A stretch of 64,000 bases of DNA from assembly GCF_001677955.1 (NCBI RefSeq), contig NZ_LELA01000073.1, positions 1 through 64,000 of the forward strand, written 5' to 3'. Positions 35,936 through 44,552 of this stretch are shown here, one piece after another. The notes under the pieces are model-generated. The model saw nothing but the letters and a program-made list of their open reading frames with translations, had not been told where the DNA came from and did no database searches. This DNA comes from Chryseobacterium sp. BGARF1. Its GTDB lineage: Bacteria; Bacteroidota; Bacteroidia; Flavobacteriales; Weeksellaceae. A program made the position numbers and the translations under genes. How positions within the stretch are numbered: position 1 is the first letter of the stretch; the number at the start of each line of letters is the position of its first letter.

Positions 35936-37013
35936 ACCATTTCAGATGCTGTTCAACGACGAACAGAAAATCATCTATAAAAATACAGCAGATCTGCCCC
36001 AGTTACAATCGGGCGAGATCTTAGTTAAAAATAAATATACGACACTTTGTGGCAGTGATATTCACACCTATACCGGAAAAAGAAAAGAACCGTCACCGAT
36101 TATTTTAGGACATGAAATTGTGGGAGAAATTGTAGAGTTGGGATCAGCGGTTCCGTTTTACGATCTAAAAGGAAATGTTTTGAATATTGGAGATCTGGTA
36201 ACATGGACGATTTTTGCAGTTCAGAATGAAGATGAGTTTGCAATAGAAAATATTCCTCAAAAATCTGCTCAGCTTTTTAAATATGGTCATGTGAAATGTA
36301 CTGAAACCAACACCTATAACGGTGGAATGGCTACTCATTGTCTTTTAAGAGAAGGAACAGGAATTTTAAAGATACCTTCAACAATTCCCTTAAAATTGGC
36401 TCCGATTATTAATTGTGCAGTAGCAACTGTAATGGCGGGTTTTAGAATTGCAGATCCAGTGTCTCAAAAAAATGTACTCATCATTGGTGCAGGTGTTTTA
36501 GGGCTTGTAGCTTCAGCATTTGCAAAAATATCCGGAGCAGCGACAATTACATTAACGGATATTGACGATCAGCGCTTAGACTATTCTAAAAGATTTGGTG
36601 CTGATTTTATATATAATAGTTTAAATGAAAATCATAATATTAAAGAAATTACAGACAGATTTTATAAAAAAGGATTTGACGTAATTATTGATATGAGCGG
36701 ATCTTGGGATGCGATGAAAATGGGAATTGAACTCAGTGCAGTTGGCGCTCAAAATATCTGGATTGGCGGTGTTACTCCAATGCCGGATTTACCTCTGAAT
36801 CCTGAGCAAATCATTCGAAAACTTCTCACCATAAAAGGAATGCATAATTATAATTATGATGATTTCATCAATGCTGTAGATTTTATGGAAAAGCATCATG
36901 CAGATTTTCCTTTTATAGAATTAATTGAAGCCGAATTTCCGCTTGAGCAAACCAACGAAGCATTTGACTATGCTATTGAAAATAAACCTTACCGTGTCGT
37001 AATAAGCAATTAA
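35928..37013 (+). CDS. zinc-type alcohol dehydrogenase, phosphonate-catabolism-associated type
   Basis: 361 residues of the medium-chain dehydrogenase family: catalytic zinc site C41-GSDIHTYTG and H62-E63 (GHEIVGE), NAD Rossmann motif VLIIGAGVLGLVAS. Overall it resembles the proposed phosphonate-catabolism alcohol dehydrogenase family. The structural-zinc lobe of that group (four Cys before a PQKC..LFKYGH block) is altered: PQKSAQLFKYGH remains but the Cys cluster appears lost. The start overlaps phoD by 8 bases and the stop overlaps the transporter start by one base, showing tight translational coupling. Confidence 0.8.
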   Translation: MCKPFQMLFNDEQKIIYKNTADLPQLQSGEILVKNKYTTLCGSDIHTYTGKRKEPSPIILGHEIVGEIVELGSAVPFYDLKGNVLNIGDLVTWTIFAVQNEDEFAIENIPQKSAQLFKYGHVKCTETNTYNGGMATHCLLREGTGILKIPSTIPLKLAPIINCAVATVMAGFRIADPVSQKNVLIIGAGVLGLVASAFAKISGAATITLTDIDDQRLDYSKRFGADFIYNSLNENHNIKEITDRFYKKGFDVIIDMSGSWDAMKMGIELSAVGAQNIWIGGVTPMPDLPLNPEQIIRKLLTIKGMHNYNYDDFINAVDFMEKHHADFPFIELIEAEFPLEQTNEAFDYAIENKPYRVVISN

Positions 37014-38239
37014 TGATGAAAAAGATAGATGAAAAGTACAAAATGTTGTTCATTACGATGTTTTGTTACCTCTTTTTTTACACCGGAAGACACAATTTTG
37101 GCTGGGCAACTAAGGCGATGAGTGAAGATTTGGGAATCAGTTATTCATACATTGGCTGGATTAGTTTTTCGATGCTGATCGGTTATTCGATAGGTCAGTT
37201 TATCAACGGTAATTTGGCGGATCATTTTAGTCCACGATTAATGGTTCCAATCGGTGCTTATCTCTCGATTGCTTGTAATATTGGGATTAGTTTTGCTTAT
37301 TCGGCTCCGGTTATTTTGGTTTTATGGTTTTTTAATGGACTATTTCAATCGATGGCATGGGCTCCCGGAGGAAAAATTATTACCAATTGGTTTGAATCTA
37401 AAGAACAGAATAAGGCTTTCGGCCTTTATACAATGGCAGCAGGTCTTTCCTCTGTCGTTACTTTTCTTATTTCGATAGTTCTCACTTCATTTGATATGGA
37501 ATGGAGAATGTTATTCAGAGTACCTGTTTTATTTTTACTGGTTTCTTCCACAATATTTTTAATTTTCATAAAACCAAGTCCATCAGAATCAACTTCAAAA
37601 AAAACAGATTCACCAAAACGTACTTTTGCTGAGCTAAAATCATCGTATGCAGAGGTTTTGGGAAATTTTACTTTTGTAAGGCTGTGTATTTCTTTTGGCT
37701 TGGAAAGTATGGCGAGATATGGTCTTATTTTCTGGGTTCCTGTTCATTTTTTGGGTAAAAACTGGAAAGAAGACCCTTCTTTTTTATGGGTTACGTTTCT
37801 TTTGCCTTTAGGGATGGCAATTGGGGCAGTCAGTTTTGGTCAGCTTGCGGTTTCAGTATTTAAAAATAATTTCAGATCTATTACATTCGGTATGTTGGTT
37901 TGCTCTATCATATCATTTTCTCTTTATACTTTCACTTCATCAAATATTATTGTAATAGCTTTTCTTCTCATCGCATGCGGTTTTTTTGTGTATGGTCCGC
38001 AAGCTAACTTTTGGGCTTTGTGTCCGCAGATATTAGGAAAACAAAAAACCGGCACCGCTATGGGAATTATGAATATGTTTGGATATCTTTGTGCAGCACT
38101 TATTGAGCCTATATTAGGATCTGTGATTAGTTTTTCAAAAAACACATCTATATTATTTATTGTAATAGGGGTACTGTGTTTGGCAGCATCTATTAATACC
38201 TGGTTTTTAAGAGAAGCAAAAAATGTAGAAAACTATTAA
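37013..38239 (+). CDS. MFS transporter, organophosphate:phosphate antiporter-like
   Basis: 408 residues with about 12 membrane segments. The start FYTGRHNFGWATKAMSEDLG and the loop GYSIGQFINGNLADHFSPRL fit the OPA group (GlpT, UhpT, PgtP), which exchange phosphate esters for phosphate. The G-D-R-like loop 2-3 reads GNLADHFSPR. It is last in the operon and would move the released or imported phosphorus compound across the inner membrane. Substrate not determinable. Confidence 0.82.
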   Translation: MMKKIDEKYKMLFITMFCYLFFYTGRHNFGWATKAMSEDLGISYSYIGWISFSMLIGYSIGQFINGNLADHFSPRLMVPIGAYLSIACNIGISFAYSAPVILVLWFFNGLFQSMAWAPGGKIITNWFESKEQNKAFGLYTMAAGLSSVVTFLISIVLTSFDMEWRMLFRVPVLFLLVSSTIFLIFIKPSPSESTSKKTDSPKRTFAELKSSYAEVLGNFTFVRLCISFGLESMARYGLIFWVPVHFLGKNWKEDPSFLWVTFLLPLGMAIGAVSFGQLAVSVFKNNFRSITFGMLVCSIISFSLYTFTSSNIIVIAFLLIACGFFVYGPQANFWALCPQILGKQKTGTAMGIMNMFGYLCAALIEPILGSVISFSKNTSILFIVIGVLCLAASINTWFLREAKNVENY

Positions 38240-38353
38240 TCCGTTAGATTTTATTAAATAGAGACTTCACTGTTAATAACTCTTTACATATAAATCACCT
38301 CATTTGCTGAACATCGTTTTAATGTGCTTATGAAATTGTAAAAAATAATAATT

Positions 38354-38713
38354 ATGAAAACGAAACTTTTGGGAATTCTATTTTTAGCAATCACCGCATT
38401 TTCCATATTCTCTTCTTGTCGAAAGGTAGAAGAGGATATTGTAGACTGTCTTAGTGAATCTATATTGACATCGCTACACGCTCATGTTTCCGGAACCAAT
38501 CCAAAGCAAGTTGAATTTAATGTAAGCCATTCAGGTGAAAATCAAATAACATCCATCGTTTGGAATTTTGGTGATGGTACCACAACAACGACAACAGGCA
38601 CAACAGCTACCCATCTCTATAATGCTGCAGGTACCTACGAAGTTAAAGCAGAAGGAAAGATCAACAATGGAAAATGTACTATTTCACCTAAAAAATCTGT
38701 GGATATTCAGTAA
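38354..38713 (+). CDS. PKD-domain lipoprotein
   Basis: 119 residues. The signal ends in a lipobox-like stretch (IFSSCRKVEE). The mature part is one PKD-type beta-sandwich: NQITSIVWNFGDGTTTTTTG, then ATHLYNAAGTYEVKAEG. PKD domains bind proteins or polysaccharides at the surface. The run of Thr codons at 38579-38608 is low-complexity. It stands alone, followed by a terminator. Confidence 0.75.
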   Translation: MKTKLLGILFLAITAFSIFSSCRKVEEDIVDCLSESILTSLHAHVSGTNPKQVEFNVSHSGENQITSIVWNFGDGTTTTTTGTTATHLYNAAGTYEVKAEGKINNGKCTISPKKSVDIQ

Positions 38714-38731
38714 TTTTTTAATAAATATTTT

Positions 38732-38768
38732 TGTAGAATTCTAAAATTTTAGGATTCTACAATTTTTA
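38732..38768 (+). terminator. terminator after the PKD lipoprotein
   Basis: TTGTAGAAT (38732-38740) pairs with ATTCTACAA (38755-38763), with further internal pairing TAAA/TTTA, followed by TTTTT. Confidence 0.6.
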
Positions 38769-38787
38769 AATACCCGAAAAAAATAAA

Positions 38788-38815
38788 AGCCTCTGAAAAT
38801 AAGTTCAGAGGCTTA
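38788..38815 (-). terminator. terminator of the HK/RR operon
   Basis: AAGCCTCTGAA (38788-38798) pairs with TTCAGAGGCTT (38805-38815). A T-run follows only on the minus strand, so it serves the minus-strand kinase gene that ends at 38909. About 90 bases between hold an unrecognised coding-like piece (plus strand, NSYGYVKGNDFGGVHSEKL). Confidence 0.65.
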
Positions 38816-38908
38816 TGTAAGATTCGATCTATCAGACATAAATTCATATGGTTATGTAAAAGGAAATGACTTTGGTGGTGTTCATTCAGAAAAACTAATT
38901 TTAGATTA

Positions 38909-40285
38909 TCAGTATCTAACTGTAGGCAATTTCACTTTAAAAATGCTTCCCGCTAAAAGTTTAGATTCAACTTCCAAAATGCCTTGATGAATTTCAATAA
39001 TCCTTTTAACGATAGACAGACCAATACCATTCCCTGAATTAAAGCTCTTGTTTTTTCCACGGTAAAAGAGGTCAAAAATTTTCAGCTGGTCTTCTTCAGA
39101 GATCCCTATACCTTTATCGATAAATCTTATCTCAATATTTTTATTCAGGATTTCAATTTCTACCTTACATTTTTTGTCTTCAGAATATTTGCATGCATTT
39201 TCCATTAAATTCAGAAAAGCGATCTGCAACAGATAAGGATTTCCATGAAAATCGTAGTTAACCTCGTCAACATTTGCTGCATTATCCATATAATGAATTC
39301 CAACTTTGTATTCTGGATTTTTTTGAAGTAAAGCTACTTTTGCTTCCACCAAAACCTCATCCAGCCTAAGGTCTGTAAAACTGATCTGTGATACATCATA
39401 ACTTGCCCTTGCAAAATCTAAAAGCGCAGATGAAAGCTGTGAAGCGTGATTTGCATCCTGCAATGCATTATCAACAGAAATCTTGTAATCATCCAAAGTT
39501 GTGTTTAATTCTTTCGCCAATTCAAGCTCTGCAATCAAAGTAGAAAGAGGGGTTCTGAATTCATGGGAGATTGTTGTGACAAACTGTTTATGATTGTTAA
39601 ATGATTTTTCTAAACGGTTAAAAGTTGAATTAAAAGTTTCTGTCAGTTCATAAATTTCGTCTTTTGCTTTAGGAATAACGAGTCTTTTATGAAGATTATG
39701 TTCAGAAATATCGCGAATCTGGATGATGATATCCTTTAAGGGCTTCAAAGTATAATATGAAAACATAAAGCCGATGATAAAGATGATAATAATCGAAATA
39801 AAGTAAATAACGATGATATCTTTTTTAAATTCAGCTACATGAGATCTACCTGTAATGTCTACAGCACTGCCTATAATGTAATAATTAACACCATCAAATT
39901 CGTATTTTATCGCCATATATTGGCGGTCTCTTCTTAACCAGGTAATTCTGTCTTTTCCACTCTTGATTAATTGATCTAAATATTTTTGATTCTGTGATGA
40001 TGGTGGAATATCTGTAAAAAGTAGTTCTTTTTTATCGTTATAAACGCTGATATCAGCTTCGTTCAGTATTTTTTTATTTCTTAAATGAAGTTCTTTTATT
40101 TTGGCATTGTCAATTTTTGCATCAAAAATAAATTCAGATCTCCATATAATTTTATATCCTAAACGGTCATTAAATTCATCCTCTCTGTTTTTCTCAGAAA
40201 CATAATACAACACATACGCAAAAACAAATAAGATTCCTGCAGTTAGGATAGCGTAGCTGAGCGCAGTTCTGGTAACTATTTTCAT
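38909..40285 (-). CDS. sensor histidine kinase (OmpR-type partner)
   Basis: 458 residues: membrane segments at about 10-28 and 157-178 enclose a periplasmic sensor domain; then HAMP (about 180-232), HisKA with phospho-His241 (TTISHEFRTPLSTLIAELEL) and HATPase_c (N-box NLMENACKYS, IRFIDKGIGI, GNGIGLSIV). Its start overlaps the response-regulator stop by 4 bases, so the two are coupled. The signal sensed is unknown; the neighbouring divergent porin operon is a likely output. Confidence 0.92.
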   Translation of the reverse strand: MKIVTRTALSYAILTAGILFVFAYVLYYVSEKNREDEFNDRLGYKIIWRSEFIFDAKIDNAKIKELHLRNKKILNEADISVYNDKKELLFTDIPPSSQNQKYLDQLIKSGKDRITWLRRDRQYMAIKYEFDGVNYYIIGSAVDITGRSHVAEFKKDIIVIYFISIIIIFIIGFMFSYYTLKPLKDIIIQIRDISEHNLHKRLVIPKAKDEIYELTETFNSTFNRLEKSFNNHKQFVTTISHEFRTPLSTLIAELELAKELNTTLDDYKISVDNALQDANHASQLSSALLDFARASYDVSQISFTDLRLDEVLVEAKVALLQKNPEYKVGIHYMDNAANVDEVNYDFHGNPYLLQIAFLNLMENACKYSEDKKCKVEIEILNKNIEIRFIDKGIGISEEDQLKIFDLFYRGKNKSFNSGNGIGLSIVKRIIEIHQGILEVESKLLAGSIFKVKLPTVRY

Positions 40286-40971
40286 GAGAGTTTTGTAAAG
40301 ATAAAACCGACTCCGGGTTTGGTGTGAATCAGCTTTTCGTCAAAATTTTTATCGATTTTCTTTCTAAGATAGGCGATGTACACATCGATATAATTGGTAC
40401 CTGTATCAAAGTGATTGCCCCAGACATTTTCTGCAATTTCTTCCCGGGTTAAAATCCTTTCTGTATTGCTCATCAGGAAAGAAAGCAATTTAAATTCTTT
40501 CGGGGTAAGATCTATTTCGATACCATTTCTAAAGACACGATTTGTATTTTTATTAATCGTGAGATCCTGATATTCCAAAATATTTGATTCTTCTTTTTTC
40601 GAATGGGCAATAGGTTTCCTTAGCAAAATAGCTTTTATTCTTGCATACAATTCTCTTATTTCAAATGGTTTTACCATATAATCATCGGCTCCCGCATCAA
40701 AACCTTCAATCTTTTCATCGATTCTACCTAATGCAGTCAGCATAATAATCGGCAGATTAGGATGTTTCTGCTTAATCAGTTTGCTCAGTTCAATACCATT
40801 CATCTGTGGTAACATAATATCTGTGATGATCAAATCAAAATCAATTTTTCCGATGATGACAAGAGCATCTTCTGCATCTTCAGAGATGTAAATTTCATAA
40901 CCCTGACTTTCCAATCCTCTTTTCATAAGGCTCGAAACACGCAGATTATCTTCTATAATTAAAATTTTCAT
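40282..40971 (-). CDS. OmpR/PhoB-family response regulator
   Basis: 229 residues. Receiver domain: acidic pocket ED (7-8), Asp51 (LIITDIMLPQM), Lys near 101 (YMVKPFEIREL). A winged-helix DNA-binding domain occupies about 130-228 (LTPKEFKLLSFLMSNTERIL, then YIDVYIAYLRKKI). Proteins of this type bind tandem heptamers at 11-bp spacing, and four such heptamers lie in the divergent promoter at 41102-41141. Confidence 0.93.
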   Translation of the reverse strand: MKILIIEDNLRVSSLMKRGLESQGYEIYISEDAEDALVIIGKIDFDLIITDIMLPQMNGIELSKLIKQKHPNLPIIMLTALGRIDEKIEGFDAGADDYMVKPFEIRELYARIKAILLRKPIAHSKKEESNILEYQDLTINKNTNRVFRNGIEIDLTPKEFKLLSFLMSNTERILTREEIAENVWGNHFDTGTNYIDVYIAYLRKKIDKNFDEKLIHTKPGVGFIFTKLS

Positions 40972-41101
40972 GCAAAAAATGATTTAGAATAAAAAGCAAA
41001 ATATAATGTTCAGGGAACAGGCAAATAAATTGAAGATCAATTGTTCTTTTAAACCTATACAAAGGTATTGTATATTTTTATTTTAAGGTAAATGATTCAT
41101 T

Positions 41102-41172
41102 TTTTTAATGAATTTCTAAAGATTTTCTAATAGTTTTCTAACGATGTTCCTTGTTTTTCGAACCTAATTTTG
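41102..41172 (+). promoter_or_regulatory. four 11-bp-spaced heptamers plus -7 element
   Basis: TTTTTAA at 41102-41108, then TTTCTAA at 41113-41119, 41124-41130 and 41135-41141. All start exactly 11 bases apart, as in OmpR/PhoB-type boxes (7-bp repeat, 4-bp spacer). A -7 element TAATTTTG follows at 41165-41172, so the last heptamer borders the -33 region, the place for an activator. The porin ATG is 43 bases further. Confidence 0.65.
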
Positions 41173-41215
41173 TCCCGTTGAAATCAACAAATAGAATAGG
41201 AAAAGAATAAATAGT

Positions 41216-42544
41216 ATGAACAAAAAATATTTGAAAGTCGCAGTCATTTTAGTTTCAGTAGTGAATGTATTCTCAAAAGTTGAAGCGCAGAAAAAAAATG
41301 ATTTTAATAATCCGGTGCTTACTCATTACCTTAATGAAGATCATTCACGATACATTTCTTTCAGCGGATATGCAGAGCTTTGGGCAAGATATACACAGCT
41401 GAATCCGGGAAGTTTAATCAATAACGAAGCGAAGTCAGAAGTTTCAGACTTGTCTTTGCGAAGAGTTCGTGTAAAAATGACCTATAAACCTACAGAAAAA
41501 CTGATGTTTGTTTTACAGGGTGGTACCACCAATGTCAATATGAATGCTAAAGCCAGTAATTATTTTGATCTTTTGGATGCTTACGCAGAATACTCATTTA
41601 ATGATAAAATTGCCTTTGGAGCAGGACGTTCTACCTGGAGAGGTTTATCAAGGTTTTCAACGGGACCTTTGAATACTTTGTTGTATGACCTTCCCGCTTA
41701 TGCAACCTCCAATGCGGGTGCTACAGACTACACCGTAAGAGAATTGGGAGCATACATCAAAGGTCAGTTAGGAAAATTTGATTACCGTTTGGTTGTAGCA
41801 GATCCTTATACGATGTCTACCTCTGATTCGAAGGTCAACGTCGCTTCTTTCAGTAAAAATTCTCCCAATAAAGACTTCTCAGGATATTTCAGGTATGCCT
41901 TTTTGGATAAAGAAAATATTTCAACGCCATTTAATTCAGGAACGTATGTCGGAAAGAAAAATGTATTGAGTCTGGGAGCTGGGTTCGACTATATTCATGA
42001 TGCGATGTGGCACCAGGATATTAATAAAAACACCATCAATGACGATATGAAAAGCTTTGCGGTAGACTTATTTTACGACGCACCTTTAAATAAAGAAAAA
42101 GGGACTTCGGTAAGTGCTTACGGAATGGCAATGCACAATGATTATGGTCCCAATTATGTTCGTTATGTAGGAACCAATAATCCTGCAACTTCAGTAGATG
42201 TTACTCAGGCAAGTTTAAATGGTGCCGGAAACGCAATGCCTGTCATCGGAACCGGAAATACTTATTATATTCAATTGGGAGGAACACTCCCTTATCTTAA
42301 TAAAGAAAAGAAAAATCTTCAGCTTCAGCCCGCAGTTGGAATGCAGCTATCAGATTTAAAAGGACTTCATGATAACGCCGTGATTTATGATGCCGGAATT
42401 TCTCTACTGATGAACGGAATGTCTTCCCGATTGACTTTCGATGCCCAAAACAGACCGGTTTTCACGGGAGACCCAAGCCATAATGCAGTGGTTTCTGACC
42501 GACAATGGCAGTTTGTCTTAAAATATCGAATTGATTTTAATTAA
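41216..42544 (+). CDS. outer-membrane porin
   Basis: 442 residues with a signal peptide (ending NVFSKVEAQ). Beta-barrel features: alternating strands, FSGYAELWARYTQL, LRRVRVKMTYKPTEKLMFVL, and a final WQFVLKYRIDFN with a terminal aromatic-Asn. Overall similar to phosphate-selective porin O/P-like barrels of Bacteroidota. First gene of a three-gene set under the probable control of the divergent OmpR-type regulator. Substrate unknown. Confidence 0.8.
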   Translation: MNKKYLKVAVILVSVVNVFSKVEAQKKNDFNNPVLTHYLNEDHSRYISFSGYAELWARYTQLNPGSLINNEAKSEVSDLSLRRVRVKMTYKPTEKLMFVLQGGTTNVNMNAKASNYFDLLDAYAEYSFNDKIAFGAGRSTWRGLSRFSTGPLNTLLYDLPAYATSNAGATDYTVRELGAYIKGQLGKFDYRLVVADPYTMSTSDSKVNVASFSKNSPNKDFSGYFRYAFLDKENISTPFNSGTYVGKKNVLSLGAGFDYIHDAMWHQDINKNTINDDMKSFAVDLFYDAPLNKEKGTSVSAYGMAMHNDYGPNYVRYVGTNNPATSVDVTQASLNGAGNAMPVIGTGNTYYIQLGGTLPYLNKEKKNLQLQPAVGMQLSDLKGLHDNAVIYDAGISLLMNGMSSRLTFDAQNRPVFTGDPSHNAVVSDRQWQFVLKYRIDFN

Positions 42545-42555
42545 ATAGCAATACA

Positions 42556-42975
42556 ATGGAAAGAAGAAAATTTTTATTCCGATCGGTGCAGGCTTCGGCA
42601 TTGTTGCTAATCTCTGGAAATATGTTCGCATCAGTTTTACCTATGTTTAATTCAAAAAAAAATAAAAAAGTGTACGCTCACAATCTATTCTTTTGGTTCA
42701 GAAAAGATCTTTCTGTCGCCGAAATCAAAGATTTTGAAAACTTCTTTGAAGGTCTTAAAAAGCTTCCTTACCAAAAAAATCTCCGCTACGGAAAACCAGC
42801 TGGTTCAAGTCCGAGAACTGTTTTAGACAGCAGTTATTCTTATAATGCCTCTATGGAATTTGAAAGCCTTGAAGATCTGGAAGCCTACGGACAACTTCCT
42901 GAGCACTTAGCTTTGGTTAAAAAATACAAACCCTCTTTCGAAAAAATGTTGGTTTATGATACTGTTTACAATTAA
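42556..42975 (+). CDS. exported Dabb-domain (stress-response A/B barrel) protein
   Basis: 139 residues. The N-terminus MERRKFLFRS plus a hydrophobic stretch fits a twin-arginine signal. Residues about 38-135 are a Dabb dimeric alpha-beta barrel: VYAHNLFFWFRKDLSVAEIK, FFEGLKKLPYQK, and YNASMEFESLEDLEAYGQLP followed by EHLALVKKY. Dabb domains in cytosolic proteins handle small aromatic or polyketide-like compounds. A Tat-exported form implies a folded, perhaps cofactor-bound, periplasmic protein. It starts 11 bases after the porin stop. Confidence 0.8.
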   Translation: MERRKFLFRSVQASALLLISGNMFASVLPMFNSKKNKKVYAHNLFFWFRKDLSVAEIKDFENFFEGLKKLPYQKNLRYGKPAGSSPRTVLDSSYSYNASMEFESLEDLEAYGQLPEHLALVKKYKPSFEKMLVYDTVYN

Positions 42976-42991
42976 TAAAGTTATATTTAAA

Positions 42992-43480
42992 ATGAAAAAT
43001 TTCATCAAAGGAATTAGCCTTGTATTAGCATTAAGCTCATTAGGAATGAATGCACAAAACAAAGAAAACAAGAATCTAAGCATCAAAGTCAATAAGGAAG
43101 AATCGAAAGATTATATTCCCGCAGTGAGACTGCTTAATAATCCTGATGGATCGTGTACTTTTGAAAAAGGAAGAATCCCCACGTTGAAACATCTGAATAC
43201 CACCACATTTTGGATGAGCAATAAAACAGAAGATTGGGAAAAGAATGCGCATCCTGCTCCCAGAAGACAATATGTGATTACTTTGAAAGGAAACATCAGA
43301 TTCAAAGTGACAGATGGCTCTACTTTTATCATCAAACCCGGAACTGTACTTTTGGCTGAAGATCTGAAAGGAAAAGGCCACAGTTGGGATATGGTTAGAA
43401 GTAAATCTTGGGAAAGACTATATATTCCAATCGCAGAAAATGCAGACGATTTTTTTGTGTCTGATAAAGATTCTGAATAA
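42992..43480 (+). CDS. secreted cupin-like protein
   Basis: The start is placed at ATG 42992, which gives a proper signal peptide (MKNFIKGISLVLALSSLGMN). The 162-residue product has a cupin-like core: PAPRRQYVITLKGNIRFKVT, FIIKPGTVLLAEDLKGKGHS. The H of a metal site may be His in GKGHS. It lies 16 bases after the Dabb gene and closes the operon. A strong terminator follows. Confidence 0.7.
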   Translation: MKNFIKGISLVLALSSLGMNAQNKENKNLSIKVNKEESKDYIPAVRLLNNPDGSCTFEKGRIPTLKHLNTTTFWMSNKTEDWEKNAHPAPRRQYVITLKGNIRFKVTDGSTFIIKPGTVLLAEDLKGKGHSWDMVRSKSWERLYIPIAENADDFFVSDKDSE

Positions 43481-43540
43481 TAAATTGAGCAAATTCTTCA
43501 GAAACTTTAAGTTATTCTATACTTAAGGTTTTAAATAATC

Positions 43541-43584
43541 AAAAAAAAGGAAGCAAATTAATTGATATTGCTTCCTTTTTTTTA
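43541..43584 (+). terminator. rho-independent terminator
   Basis: A stem of AAAAAAAAGGAAGCAA (43541-43556) with TTGCTTCCTTTTTTTT (about 43568-43583), ending the porin operon. It can also act on the minus strand for the convergent sigma-factor gene. Confidence 0.8.
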
Positions 43585-43650
43585 ACCACTAATCAATAGA
43601 AGATTATATACTATTTCAATCTACTTTTCCTATTAATATAAAAAATAAAC

Positions 43651-44271
43651 TTAGTTTAGATTAGAAAAAATCTCAATATAAATCAACATATCAACGACAT
43701 TTTTGGAGGATTTATATCTCGGTTCCACCTGATTACGAATTTTTGTAAGAACACTATTTAATTTATTGTGAACGGTTTTATCGGTAACTCCAAGCAGTTG
43801 TGCGGTTTCTTTTACCGATTTATTCTGCCGAATTCTTAAATCATATACTTTTTGTTCTGTATCAGATACTTCATACAAAACCTCTTTAATTAATCTAAAC
43901 AATTCCTGGATATCATTCTCTTCGAAAATTTGAAAGTACTCTGTAGCACTGATTTCTTCCAATGATTCTTCCGCAATTTCTGATGTTTTTAGAGATTTAT
44001 TATCTGCTTTAAAAGCATCTATAACTCTGAAATGCATATAACGAAAAAAGTATTTTCTGGCATAACCTGTTTCATCGACCTGAACAAATTCTGGGTTTTC
44101 AAAAACCTTTAGCCATAAATTTTGAAGAAGTTCTTCTGTACAGTATTTATCTCTGGTTCTTATAAAAACCATTTTATAAAGACTATCGTAATAGCGTTGG
44201 TATAAAGCCGAGAAAGCATTCTGATCCCCATTTCTAATTTTTTTTAGAAGCATCAAATCTGTTTTATTCAT
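43651..44271 (-). CDS. ECF-type RNA polymerase sigma factor
   Basis: 206 residues. Region 2: NAFSALYQRYYDSLYKMVFI, RDKYCTEELLQNLWLKVFEN. Region 4: VYDLRIRQNKSVKETAQLLG, VTDKTVHNKLNSVLTKIRNQ, a helix-turn-helix. It diverges from the FecR anti-sigma gene across 281 bases and is the expected partner, released when the TonB receptor signals. It should transcribe the fecR/receptor operon. Confidence 0.88.
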   Translation of the reverse strand: MNKTDLMLLKKIRNGDQNAFSALYQRYYDSLYKMVFIRTRDKYCTEELLQNLWLKVFENPEFVQVDETGYARKYFFRYMHFRVIDAFKADNKSLKTSEIAEESLEEISATEYFQIFEENDIQELFRLIKEVLYEVSDTEQKVYDLRIRQNKSVKETAQLLGVTDKTVHNKLNSVLTKIRNQVEPRYKSSKNVVDMLIYIEIFSNLN

Positions 44272-44552
44272 GGCTCATTGTTTTACCATGCAAAAATAGA
44301 ATGTTAATGTTAACCTTTAGTGAATTAATCCATAGTTAATTATTAAGTATTTGTTAATGATTTTAAGATTTTAAAATTTTTAAATATTGTAAATGTCTGT
44401 TTGTTAGTATTTTGCATGTGTTTCTAGAATGTTATCTGCTTCTTTTTTTTCTATTTATCATTAAAACTGTCGAGGGAGAATTTTTATTTATGTCTGTGAT
44501 ATAAGTAGAGAAAGGTTTTTAATTCCTTGATCATAAATAAATAATTATAAGA

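Noticed and set aside
38579..38608. A functional microsatellite in the PKD lipoprotein
   Set aside because: The ACA/ACG/ACC run only encodes a Thr-rich loop and is not a pure tandem repeat likely to slip.
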